Part shown: positions 29,581 to 38,093 of the stretch, piece by piece
Layout of the letters: every line of letters begins with the position of its first letter
Numbering within the stretch: position 1 is the stretch's first letter
Source: Nocardia vinacea
GTDB taxonomy: Bacteria > Actinomycetota > Actinomycetes > Mycobacteriales > Mycobacteriaceae
DNA: 64,000 nt
Reading direction: 5' to 3'
Assembly (NCBI RefSeq): GCF_035920345.1
Contig: NZ_CP109149.1
Location: 3,224,001-3,288,000, forward strand
Program-made: the position numbers and the translations under genes
Notes under the pieces: model-generated
The model's input: only the letters and a program-made list of their open reading frames with translations
Told to the model about the DNA's origin: nothing
Databases searched by the model: none

Positions 29581-31404
29581 TCACAGTGGCCGAACCTCCT
29601 CGATTTGACCGTATTCGGGTGGCGGAGCAGCCTTGGTCAGGTTGGGCGAGCCGAGCAGGTCGGCGATCTCGGTCTTACGCCCCGGAAGATGGTGCGAGAT
29701 CGACTTCTTCACGTCGTCAGCGTAGTCGCCCTCCCACCAGGGCACGGTACGCACGAGCACTGCGGGCTGGCCGGAGGTGAAGACGATCGCGCGGCTCTGT
29801 GGCAGGGTCGCCAGCGCGTTCACGGTGAATGTCTTGGACGAACCGAGTGAACGCGAATAACTCTTGCCGCCTTTGGATTCCGAGACCGAGGACGAGATCG
29901 CGTCGTATTCGCCGATCGCCTCGGAGCGGTCGCGCAGGAAGTTCATATCGTCGACGCCCGGACCGAGCACCTTGATATTGGCCGCCGACCACAGCGCCAG
30001 CATGCCGTCGTCACCCCAGCAGCGCGCACCCTGGGCCCAGGACTGCAGCACCGTCATCACCACGATGCCGCGTGAACCGAAGTGACTGTACTGCTTGGGC
30101 AAATCCTTCCAGCGCACCACATTCGCCGCCTCGTCCAGGACCGCGAGCATCGGGATCGGCAACCGTCCGCCGGGCGAATGCGTGGCCTTGCGCATGGCCA
30201 CATCGACCACGGCCTCGGTGAGCGCACTGACCAGCGGCGCCGCCGAACCGCGGCCCTCGAGCGAGAGGCTGTAGAGCGTGCCGTTGTTCTCGATGAATTC
30301 GAGTTCGTCGAACTGCAAGCGGTTGTCGCCCGGCAGGATCCACGGGTGCACATTGGACAACTGCAGGCAGCGGATCATTTTCTTCGCGGTGCCGAAAATG
30401 CCGCTCTTGGTGCGCGGATCGGCGTTGTACTGCATCGCGAGGCCCGAGGCGGTGTAGTGCTTACTCGAATTGCGCAGCAGCTCGATGGGTTCGGAGTCGT
30501 TGGGATTGGTCACCCAGTCCCAGACCTGGACGATCGGGCGACCACCGAGCGCGGCCGCCAGGAACAGCCCGGCGAGCAGATCCTCGGCCTCCGGGTCGAA
30601 GAACACATCGCCCTTGGCATCGGAGCCGCTGTCGGCATCGGCGAAGTGTCCGGCCAGACGCGCGGCCCGCATCTCCGCACCGTCGTGATATGCGTCCACC
30701 CAGGCAAGCGGATCCCAGAACCAGGTCGGCTCCTCCCCCGCGACGCCCTGCGGGTCGAAGACGAAGGTGCGACTTCCCTTGGCCTCGCGCACATCTCGGG
30801 TCGCATCGACCACATCGCGCTTATTCGAGGTGGACAGGACCGGTCCGATGGCAGTCAGGATGGCCGGGATCACCCGCGAGGTCGATTTGCCCTGACGCGG
30901 ACCCCAGATGTCCAGGTGCAGATCCTCATACGAGCCGTAGAGCATCACCCCATCGGCAACACCGAAGCCGATCGGCACGCCCGGGCTGTCGTTGTAGCCG
31001 AGCCGGACGCCGAGCATTTCGGCCTTCGCCCGAACCCCGGCCTCGGTGAGCGATTTTATGGCGCTGCCGCTCCCCATCACATCGGCCTTGTCGTCCACGG
31101 AGAGCCGACCGACCGATCGACGTGCGGCGAGCCGCTTGCGCACCACCACATAGGCAACGATCGCGCCGATGACGAGCAGCACGATCACCGTTGAGGCGCG
31201 CGGCCAGTGCAGTTTCCCCCTGATCAGATCGGCGACGATCGCGATCGGGTTGATCGGAATGTCCTGCGGGGTGACAGCCATCGCGTTGCCGAGATGCAGG
31301 GCGATCCACAGGGTTCCGAGAGTCGCGAAACCGGCGTAGATCATGTAGAGGGCGATATCGGGTCCGACCACGGCCGGATCCTGCACCTTCTTCTTTTTCG
31401 CCAT
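29581..31404 (-). CDS. Type IV coupling protein (VirD4/TraG-like ATPase)
   Basis: 607 residues. Two N-terminal membrane helices (about 17-38 and 70-88), then a RecA-like domain with Walker A GPRQGKST (168-175) and Walker B LAVLDEAAN (about 420-428); DLHLDIWGPRQGKST and FGSRGIVVMTVLQSWAQG (arginine/glutamine motif region) fit the TraG/VirD4 group. Such ATPases sit at the inner face of the membrane and feed substrates into type IV secretion channels. No relaxase is encoded nearby, so the substrate is open. Upstream gene is separated by 48 bases; ATG at 31404. Confidence 0.88.
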   Translation of the reverse strand: MAKKKKVQDPAVVGPDIALYMIYAGFATLGTLWIALHLGNAMAVTPQDIPINPIAIVADLIRGKLHWPRASTVIVLLVIGAIVAYVVVRKRLAARRSVGRLSVDDKADVMGSGSAIKSLTEAGVRAKAEMLGVRLGYNDSPGVPIGFGVADGVMLYGSYEDLHLDIWGPRQGKSTSRVIPAILTAIGPVLSTSNKRDVVDATRDVREAKGSRTFVFDPQGVAGEEPTWFWDPLAWVDAYHDGAEMRAARLAGHFADADSGSDAKGDVFFDPEAEDLLAGLFLAAALGGRPIVQVWDWVTNPNDSEPIELLRNSSKHYTASGLAMQYNADPRTKSGIFGTAKKMIRCLQLSNVHPWILPGDNRLQFDELEFIENNGTLYSLSLEGRGSAAPLVSALTEAVVDVAMRKATHSPGGRLPIPMLAVLDEAANVVRWKDLPKQYSHFGSRGIVVMTVLQSWAQGARCWGDDGMLALWSAANIKVLGPGVDDMNFLRDRSEAIGEYDAISSSVSESKGGKSYSRSLGSSKTFTVNALATLPQSRAIVFTSGQPAVLVRTVPWWEGDYADDVKKSISHHLPGRKTEIADLLGSPNLTKAAPPPEYGQIEEVRPL

Positions 31405-31452
31405 GTCTGCCTCCTGTTAGGACCTAGCTATGTGGTTGTCGCTGGTGCGGGT

Positions 31453-32166
31453 TCAGCGGAACGCGTCGAGACGCCAACCGTCCGATATGCGCACCACGGT
31501 CGCGATCACCGTTGCGGGCGGCAGGGATTCCTTGCGCCCGTTCGGGTAGACGACCGTTTGCTCGATCCCGATCTTGAACTGTTGGACGTTCGGATCGGCG
31601 CTCGCGGGCGGGCGCTCACCCGACGCGAAGGTGAACGCTTCGATATGTGCCTGCGCCTTGGCCCAGTCCGCCCACTGCAGCGTCGCTTTCGGTGTCTCGA
31701 TCGCGGTCGGCGTGCTGTCCAGCATGCGGATCAGGCTGGGCCCCAACCATTTCCGCGCCCGCGACAACGAAGCACCTTGAGCCTCGGTGACGGGCTGCCA
31801 GGAGTAGATCTCCTTCAGCGCGGCCACCGCGACGCCGTCGGGCGTCACCGGATCGGGTGCGGGCACCCCCTCCAGCAATCGGGTCGTGGACGTGGGCGGC
31901 TGCGGCGCACCGGAACCCGACTCCCGACCGCACCCCGCAACCGATATCACGACGCTCACCACCAGCATCACCACCAGTTTCGCGCGTGCAGTGTTCGATT
32001 TGCGGCGTTCGCGGGCCCCTTCGTGGTCACGCTCCGCTACCGCCTCCGGGACCGTCGCTCGCACCGCCGTGTTATTCAAGGCTAGCCGCCGGGACCGACA
32101 CTTGTGCGGTCCAATCGCCGCACGTACTTCGGCGTGTTCGCCGGCCGCGGTATCGATTGTCGTCAC
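31453..32166 (-). CDS. Membrane-anchored conjugation-type protein, possibly VirB8/TcpC-like
   Basis: 237 residues. About 62 cytoplasmic residues, a hydrophobic helix (AKLVVMLVVSVVISVAGC), then an extracytoplasmic domain (VAVAALKEIYSWQPV, ATLQWADWAKAQAHIEAFTF, VRISDGWRLDAF). VAGC at the helix end looks like a lipobox but lies near residue 79, so lipidation would need an internal start. The GTG overlaps the hydrolase stop by 4 bases (GTGA), which supports the full-length start. An NTF2-like VirB8/TcpC fold is only an inference from size, topology and context. Confidence 0.6.
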   Translation of the reverse strand: MTTIDTAAGEHAEVRAAIGPHKCRSRRLALNNTAVRATVPEAVAERDHEGARERRKSNTARAKLVVMLVVSVVISVAGCGRESGSGAPQPPTSTTRLLEGVPAPDPVTPDGVAVAALKEIYSWQPVTEAQGASLSRARKWLGPSLIRMLDSTPTAIETPKATLQWADWAKAQAHIEAFTFASGERPPASADPNVQQFKIGIEQTVVYPNGRKESLPPATVIATVVRISDGWRLDAFR

Positions 32167-33845
32167 AGCACCCTCCTCCCGCGGCCGTCACCCGGCACCG
32201 CGACCTCGGTCACGCCACTGGAATGCCCGTATGCGGCGGGCACGGATTGGATCATTCGACTGTTGCCGGAATAGATTCCGACCTCGGCGGGGCCGCGCGG
32301 GCCGAATGAGCTGAACACCAGATCACCGGGTTGCAGCTTGCTCAGCGGTACTTCGACGCCCGCCTCCCACTGCTGTTCGGCGGTCCGCGGCAAAGTCACC
32401 GAGCCCGACGATGCCGCGAACACCGCGGCCGAAGTGAGACCGGGACCGTCCATGCCGCCGCCGCTCGGCCCCTGTGGGCCACCGCCACCCCAGACGTACG
32501 GCGTGCCGAGCCATTGCTGCGCCGCCTGGACGACCTGAACGCCGCCCGCCCCCTCCTGCGGAGTGAAGCGGCCATTGGAACCCTGCGCGCGGTATTGCGC
32601 TTCCATCGCAAGGATATTCGCGACGTACGGCTGGGTTTCGGCGTAGTGCGCGGCCACCTGGTTCGGCATGCCGCCGGAGGCGAGTACCGCGCCCTCGCCG
32701 GCGTTGTAGGCGGCCAGGGTCAATGCGACGACATCGCCCTGCACGCGGCCCTGGGACTCCCACGCCGTGATCTTGTGCGCGAGCGCGCACATATAACGGC
32801 CCTGACCGATGATCGCGTCGCCGTCGTCCCATACGCTCGCGACGCCATTGCCGTCGGCATCGATGACATAGGGCTGACCGTCATCGGGATCAATACTGGC
32901 CGCGGTGCCGGGCAGGAACTGGGCCAGACCCTGCGCGCCTGCGGGAGAGGATGCACCGCGCCGGAATCCGGACTCCTGCCTGCCCTGTGCGGCCAGCAGC
33001 GACGGGGTGATCTGCGGACAGATGGAACCCGCACGGCGATACCAGATCTCGAGTTCCTGCGGCACCTTGCCCGCGGCCAGCGCACCACCCGCGGTGCCGA
33101 AGCCGCGGTTACAGCGCGGATCGGACGAGAAGGCCTGCGCGCCACCGACATTCGGGGTCGGTGCGCCGTCGAGCCAGGGCAGCGGGTCGATTTGCCGACC
33201 ACCGGTGAAGCGTCCGCCCGGCACGATCTCGAAATGCAGGTGCGGGCCGCTGGATTCACCCGCCGAACCGACCTGCGCGATGGGCTGACCAGCGACGACG
33301 GTATCGCCGACGTGCACATGCACGCCGCTGTCCCACATATGGCCGTACACCGCGGAATATGCGCGGCCGTTGGTGTCGACGGAATCGACGACGATCCAGT
33401 TGCCGAAACCCGAAGCGGGACCGGCCGCTACAACGCGTCCATCGGACACCGAATAAATGGTGGTGCCGTCGGCCGCAGCGAAGTCGACGCCCTTATGGGT
33501 GCCGCCGCGCGCGCCGAATACGTCCGACACGGTGAAGGTGCCGGTGGCCAGCGGCAGCGTCCGGTGGATCGGGCCGACGCCCGCGGCCAGCGACGGCGCA
33601 CCCGTCGCGGTCGAATGGGCTTGGGTGGCGGTCGGATTGCCGGTCGTACGCATGGGAGTGGGGCTGCCCGCGACGCGGGAATTACCCGGCGCGTATCCGC
33701 CGAGCGGCGCCAGCATAGTCGACGATACGAGCACCGAAGTGCCCTCGCAGGCGTCGTCCACGGCGGGCATCACGATGACGACCACCAGGGTCATCAGCCC
33801 GAGTACGCTCGTCAGCGCCAGGTAGAGGAGGGTCCGCCCGGTCAC
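32163..33845 (-). CDS. Three-domain cell-wall hydrolase: M23 peptidase, SLT transglycosylase, degenerate NlpC/P60
   Basis: 560 residues. Signal-anchor helix (about 5-28), Ser/Thr-rich linker, M23 domain (about 100-215) with zinc ligands in HKGVD (117-121) and HLHFE (202-206), lytic transglycosylase domain (about 270-420) with catalytic Glu291 in QESGF and AYNAG (389-393), and a C-terminal NlpC/P60 domain (436-560). In the last domain the catalytic DCSGL is DGPGL (Cys467 replaced by Gly) and the residue before VGIY is Glu521 instead of His, so it should be inactive. Conjugation systems need such enzymes to cross peptidoglycan. GTG start at 33845. Confidence 0.88.
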   Translation of the reverse strand: MTGRTLLYLALTSVLGLMTLVVVIVMPAVDDACEGTSVLVSSTMLAPLGGYAPGNSRVAGSPTPMRTTGNPTATQAHSTATGAPSLAAGVGPIHRTLPLATGTFTVSDVFGARGGTHKGVDFAAADGTTIYSVSDGRVVAAGPASGFGNWIVVDSVDTNGRAYSAVYGHMWDSGVHVHVGDTVVAGQPIAQVGSAGESSGPHLHFEIVPGGRFTGGRQIDPLPWLDGAPTPNVGGAQAFSSDPRCNRGFGTAGGALAAGKVPQELEIWYRRAGSICPQITPSLLAAQGRQESGFRRGASSPAGAQGLAQFLPGTAASIDPDDGQPYVIDADGNGVASVWDDGDAIIGQGRYMCALAHKITAWESQGRVQGDVVALTLAAYNAGEGAVLASGGMPNQVAAHYAETQPYVANILAMEAQYRAQGSNGRFTPQEGAGGVQVVQAAQQWLGTPYVWGGGGPQGPSGGGMDGPGLTSAAVFAASSGSVTLPRTAEQQWEAGVEVPLSKLQPGDLVFSSFGPRGPAEVGIYSGNSRMIQSVPAAYGHSSGVTEVAVPGDGRGRRVL

Positions 33846-33891
33846 CGCATCCCCGGCAGTGCCGAACGACTGCGGACCGAACCGAAAAAGT

Positions 33892-34200
33892 TCACGTTCG
33901 CCGCCGAGATTCGTTGAGGGTGTCGGCCAGGGTGCGGTTCATCTCCGCGGCGGCGGCCAATTGTTGTTGTAGCAGTGCGACTTTGCGGCGCAGCGCCGTC
34001 GCGTCCAGGCGCTCGAGACTCGGTCCCTCGGCGGCGCGCACCCAGTTGCGCACCGAGTTGGTATGCACGCCGATCTGCTCGGCGACCACCCGGCAGGCCT
34101 CCGATTCGCTGCGTAGTTTGCCGGTAAGTGCAATGACCTGCTCGACCGCTGCCTTGCGCACCTCCGGCGACACTCTCCGATAGGACCGGTGCGGCATCAT
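33892..34200 (-). CDS. Orphan transposase OrfA-like helix-turn-helix protein
   Basis: 102 residues. The first 60 resemble IS3-type OrfA (HTH_Tnp_1): VSPEVRKAAVEQVIALTG, SEACRVVAEQIGVHTNSVRN, WVRAAEG; the rest is a leucine-zipper-like helix (ALRRKVALLQQQLAAAAEMN). No OrfB transposase or terminal repeats follow, so this is not an intact insertion sequence. Its ATG has GGAGG 9 bases upstream and it sits between the VirB4-like ATPase and the wall hydrolase in the same orientation, suggesting a co-opted DNA-binding protein or the relic of an insertion. Confidence 0.75.
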   Translation of the reverse strand: MMPHRSYRRVSPEVRKAAVEQVIALTGKLRSESEACRVVAEQIGVHTNSVRNWVRAAEGPSLERLDATALRRKVALLQQQLAAAAEMNRTLADTLNESRRRT

Positions 34201-34246
34201 GCGCCCCACCTCCCACAGCCATCCATCGGTCTCGAAAGCTGTGTTT

Positions 34247-34272
34247 TTTCGAGCGACCTGCGAGCAGTCGCA
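34247..34272 (+). repeat. Copy 3 of the small palindromic repeat
   Basis: TTTCGAGCGACCTGCGAGCA then GTCGCA, differing from the copy at 28049 by two bases. It lies in the 85-base gap between the VirB4-like ATPase stop and the OrfA-like start, so within the cluster it would be transcribed as part of the message. Confidence 0.65.
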
Positions 34273-34285
34273 AGCGCGAGCCCCC

Positions 34286-36589
34286 TCATGCGGCACTCCC
34301 ACTGGGGGAATCGCCACCACGCGAAGTCGACTCGGTGAACTCGGAGAAGCGCTGGTTGGTTTCGTGGATCCCACTCTCCTTCTCGGACAAGGTGAATTCC
34401 ATATGGAACGGGATGCCGGGGCGGCGATCCTCACCGATCTTCAGTAGGAATTTGCCGGTACCCGGCGGCGACGGGCGCAGCTGACCAGGCTTGAGCGCCT
34501 CGCCCGTCAGCGCTTGCGGTGCGGACCATCCGGTCACCATCTCCTCCTCGGCGGATGTGAACGGAACCACACTGTCCAGGCGCTTGATCTCCTCGCCGGG
34601 CAGCGCGCCGAATATCTTGGCGCGGGCGCGTTCGAGGAAGCCCAGCGCCTTCGCGATGGCGGCTTCCGATCCCAGTGCTTGCAGGTCCTTGATGGTGTGG
34701 CTGATCATGATCAGCGCGGTGGCGATGGTGCGCTGCAGACGGGTCAGCTCATCGACCCGGTCGACCATGAAGTCGCCGAGGCCGAGCACCTGCCACAGCT
34801 CGTCCATCACTACCTGGAAATAGCGCTGCGGGCCGAGTTTCGCGTCGGCGAGCACATGCGCGGCCTCCACGGAGGCGAAACCGTCGGCCCAGCAGGCCAG
34901 CATCACCGCGGCCTTGAGCTTCTTATCGCCGGTGGGGATATGGGATACGTCGATGCAGACCGCGACCGCGCTGGTATCGATCGGAACGGTGGTCTGCCCG
35001 TTGAAGATCGCGCCGAACGGGCCCTGGGTCAGGGCGCGCAGCGAGCGGCGCAGGCCCTTGATGGCCACCTGGTATTCGTTCGGATCATCGGCGCCGGCGT
35101 CTAGCTGCAATTCGTCACCGCCGGCGACGATCACCTCGAGCAGGTTCTCCATGATGGGCGGTTGGTCGGGCGTATAACCGCTGCCCGGTCGGTAGAGGAT
35201 GCGCAGCGCGGTGGCGATCAGCGTCTCCTCGTAGTCGCGCACCCGTGCGCCGCGTACGAGCTCGACCAGACCGGCGATGAGCGTGACCTGACGGGCGCGC
35301 AGATCCTGCAGCACCTGAAGTTGCAGTGCCGGAAGCTCGTCCAGCATCGGCACGACCGAACCGAGCACACCGGCGGCGAGCGGGTTGAGCTTGCCGTGGC
35401 CGTAGCCGAGGTCGATCACCTGGCCGCCGACCAGTTCGACCAACTTGCGGTAGTCCGGTTTCACGTCGGCCAGGATCAGCGGGGTGATGCCCTGCGCGAT
35501 CCCGCCGAGCACGATCCGGCGCACCAGCGAGGACTTACCGAAACCGTTGAGCCCCAGCACGAAAAGGCTGGGCGCGGTGATGAAGCTGCCGCGCAGGAAC
35601 CAGTTCATCGGGTCGAAGCAGACCGGGGCGCCGGTATGCAGATGCGAACCGAGCGGGGTGCCGATCAACGGCGCACCCGCGCCGACCGACCACGGCCACA
35701 GACCCGCCACCTGGGCGGTGGTGGCCCGATATTCGACCGGGCGGCCCACGACATTCATCCGGCCGCCGCCTGGACCCATATAGCCGCGATCGGTGAGTTG
35801 GGCTGTGCTGCGGTCGAATCCGTCTTCGAAGACCTGTTCGGCGCGCGCCGCGTAATTGCGGCGGCGGATATCGTCGGTGCGGATCCGGAAGGTCGCGAAG
35901 GCCGCCCGCAGGCCGGTGCCCTCACGACTGATCTGCTCGAGTTTGGCCCTGGTCGCATCGTCGAGCAGCGCCGGACCCGACTGTTTGCGCTTGTCCGACC
36001 TCGCTTTTGCGCGACGGGCGGCCTTGTCCATCTGCGGGGTGCCCATGGCGCGGTCGGCGGTGTAGTCGACCTTGGCCGCGCGCTGTGCCTCGCGACTCGT
36101 CCGCGAGCCATTGCGTTCCGGTCGTGCCACCCGTTCCCCCCGTGCCGGTCGTTGCGGTGCGCCATCGCGCGGGCGAGCGGTCCGGGCGCCGTCGGGACGT
36201 CCACGCTCGGTCGAAGTCCGTTCCCCGCGGCCGTTTTCGGGCCTGATGCGCCCGCGGTCCGGATGCGGCCGATCGGCACGGCCACCGTCCGCGGCTGCGG
36301 CGCCGGGGCGCGCCCGCCGCTCGGCTGCATCGCGCGACGGCCGCCGCTCCCGATCGGACGTTTCGCCGATGCCGGTCCGCTCGCCGCCGCTCACCCCCGC
36401 CGGGCCCCGCGTGGACCGCCGATCCCGGTCGGGCATCTCCTCGATGCCCGAGCGCTCGACCCGGCCCCCGGTGGGCCGCTGAGCGTGTTCGTCCGCCGGC
36501 CGCTCCCTTGCCGCGTCCTCGGGACGCCGCTTGCGGCGCACCGGCACCTCGTCCCGTTCGCGCACGGGTGGCTCGTACTCACGTGCCAT
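34286..36589 (-). CDS. VirB4/TraC-like secretion ATPase (ATPase half)
   Basis: 767 residues. The first 200 or so are disordered and very rich in Arg, Asp, Glu and Pro; a linker (RIRTDDIRRRNYAARAEQVF) precedes the ATPase core with Walker A GLNGFGKSSL (346-355), ILADVKPDYRKLVELVGG, Walker B FQVVMDELWQ (591-600) and the C-terminal FGALPGEEIKRLD. VirB4 proteins power assembly and transport in type IV systems. The usual VirB4 N-terminal domain is absent here and is supplied by the next gene (SCO6880-type, 36597-38093), 7 bases away. ATG at 36589. Confidence 0.87.
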   Translation of the reverse strand: MAREYEPPVRERDEVPVRRKRRPEDAARERPADEHAQRPTGGRVERSGIEEMPDRDRRSTRGPAGVSGGERTGIGETSDRERRPSRDAAERRARPGAAAADGGRADRPHPDRGRIRPENGRGERTSTERGRPDGARTARPRDGAPQRPARGERVARPERNGSRTSREAQRAAKVDYTADRAMGTPQMDKAARRAKARSDKRKQSGPALLDDATRAKLEQISREGTGLRAAFATFRIRTDDIRRRNYAARAEQVFEDGFDRSTAQLTDRGYMGPGGGRMNVVGRPVEYRATTAQVAGLWPWSVGAGAPLIGTPLGSHLHTGAPVCFDPMNWFLRGSFITAPSLFVLGLNGFGKSSLVRRIVLGGIAQGITPLILADVKPDYRKLVELVGGQVIDLGYGHGKLNPLAAGVLGSVVPMLDELPALQLQVLQDLRARQVTLIAGLVELVRGARVRDYEETLIATALRILYRPGSGYTPDQPPIMENLLEVIVAGGDELQLDAGADDPNEYQVAIKGLRRSLRALTQGPFGAIFNGQTTVPIDTSAVAVCIDVSHIPTGDKKLKAAVMLACWADGFASVEAAHVLADAKLGPQRYFQVVMDELWQVLGLGDFMVDRVDELTRLQRTIATALIMISHTIKDLQALGSEAAIAKALGFLERARAKIFGALPGEEIKRLDSVVPFTSAEEEMVTGWSAPQALTGEALKPGQLRPSPPGTGKFLLKIGEDRRPGIPFHMEFTLSEKESGIHETNQRFSEFTESTSRGGDSPSGSAA

Positions 36590-36596
36590 GTAATGC

Positions 36597-38093
36597 TCAC
36601 CCCGCCAAGGCTTTCGGAATTGTCGCGTGTTCCGGCAGGATCACCCCACAACCGAGCGAGGCCGCGAAGGCCGCCGCCTGGTAGCGGTAGCACCGCCGGA
36701 TCTTCAACCGCGCCTGCGTGGACAGGTCGCGGGTAATGGCTTCGATGCGTGGCAGATCACCGCGCAGGGGCTCGGTGATGGTCACCAGCGCACCGAAGCG
36801 GGTCACACCGTGACCCCGGGCTTGTTCCTCACGGGCCTGCTGGGTGGCGCCCACCCGCAGGGTCGCGGCCGCCGAGACGACACCGCGTTCACTCTGCTGG
36901 GCCACCAGCGCGTTCTTGAAATCGTCGTCGACGATTTCGGCGGCGTCGGCGGCCGAATGCGGACGGTACACGATGGCGATGCGCTTGCGCGGCACTTCGG
37001 GATTCGGCGCGAGCAGCCGTTGCAGCACTCGCTCGTCCACCGCGCCCTCGGGTGCCGCGTCCATCTCCCAGGTGACCGAACGGCCACCGTCGTGCACCAG
37101 ATGATCCCACTTCTCGTCGTGCGAAACCGGTCCGGCATCGGCCCAATCCAGTCCATGCCCCTCGGGTTCGCCCGAGGCGACCTCGAGGTCGGCCTGCGAG
37201 GCAGGGTCGTAGCTGCGCCGTATGAACGAGATGACCTCATCAGCCGACATCGGCTGCGCGCGCACACCTGCCTCGGCCATCGCGGCACAGATTCCGGGGA
37301 GCCTGCGCCCGATCTCGACGGCCTCCTCGGCCGGATTCTTGCGGCGCTCAGCGGTGGTCGCCTTGAAGGTGATCGCAACGCGCGGCAGCAACTGCACCCG
37401 TTCCTGCGGCAACTCGGTGGCGAGTTCGTACATCACCTGCTGCGCCAGCTCCGGCGCTTCCGGACGGGTGATGGTCGAGACCTCGGTCAGCAGCCGGTTA
37501 CCCGTCTCGGGCACGGTATCGATCACCGGGACGACCGCGACGATGTCACTGGTCTGGCCGACCGAAGCGAGAAAAGTACCCCAGGCCGAGACCCAGCGAT
37601 CGATGACCGGCTGGTCCACCGCCTCGTGCCCCTGCGGCCAAGCCCGCAAAACCACTGTGTACTGGGCGAATTGCGGTAGGTGGATCATGCCGAAGCTGTA
37701 GCCGCCCGCATCGATGCCCTCGTAGAGCTTGGACGGCGCGAGCAGACCGGGTAGCCGCGTGACACCGCCCGGAATCCGCGAGAACCGGCCGCCGCGATAC
37801 ACATGCTCTCCGCGGTTGCGTGAGCGCATCCAGTTGAACATCATCAATCCGTTCTCGTATCCAGAGCGGCCCCCCGTCCGCCACACCAGTGGAACCATCA
37901 CGACAACACCGGTGCCGCCCACGATCAGACCCCATTTGAAGCCGCCGACCATGGCGCAGATAAGGGCCGTGATCACGACGACGAAGCCGATGACGGTCTC
38001 TTCCCAGCGCAGACCGAAAAGGCCTGCGCTGCGCGGCTTCTGCCACAGCCCGTACGAGCGGCGCTCGTAGGTATCGCTCGTCGTCATCGTCAT
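36597..38093 (-). CDS. SCO6880-family protein (VirB3/PrgI plus VirB4 N-terminal-type)
   Basis: 498 residues. Two N-terminal helices (about 35-72: VIGFVVVITALICAMVGGF, GLIVGGTGVVVMVPLVW) resemble PrgI/VirB3, then a large soluble domain (GLLAPSKLYEGIDAGGYSFG, FAQYTVVLRAWPQGHE, ITFKATTAERRKNPAEEAVE) typical of the SCO6880 family, related to the N-terminal part of VirB4. There is no Walker A motif. Encoded directly before the ATPase half, so the two probably form one split VirB3-VirB4 unit. The ATG overlaps the stop of the VirB6-like gene by 4 bases. Confidence 0.85.
   Translation of the reverse strand: MTMTTSDTYERRSYGLWQKPRSAGLFGLRWEETVIGFVVVITALICAMVGGFKWGLIVGGTGVVVMVPLVWRTGGRSGYENGLMMFNWMRSRNRGEHVYRGGRFSRIPGGVTRLPGLLAPSKLYEGIDAGGYSFGMIHLPQFAQYTVVLRAWPQGHEAVDQPVIDRWVSAWGTFLASVGQTSDIVAVVPVIDTVPETGNRLLTEVSTITRPEAPELAQQVMYELATELPQERVQLLPRVAITFKATTAERRKNPAEEAVEIGRRLPGICAAMAEAGVRAQPMSADEVISFIRRSYDPASQADLEVASGEPEGHGLDWADAGPVSHDEKWDHLVHDGGRSVTWEMDAAPEGAVDERVLQRLLAPNPEVPRKRIAIVYRPHSAADAAEIVDDDFKNALVAQQSERGVVSAAATLRVGATQQAREEQARGHGVTRFGALVTITEPLRGDLPRIEAITRDLSTQARLKIRRCYRYQAAAFAASLGCGVILPEHATIPKALAG

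Noticed and set aside
32331..33917. 528-codon open frame on the plus strand
   Set aside because: Antisense to the M23/SLT/NlpC hydrolase, whose motifs are unambiguous.
33892..34434. Complete insertion sequence around the OrfA-like gene
   Set aside because: No OrfB transposase, no terminal inverted repeats and no target duplication; the upstream part of the frame overlaps the VirB4-like gene and reads as shadow.
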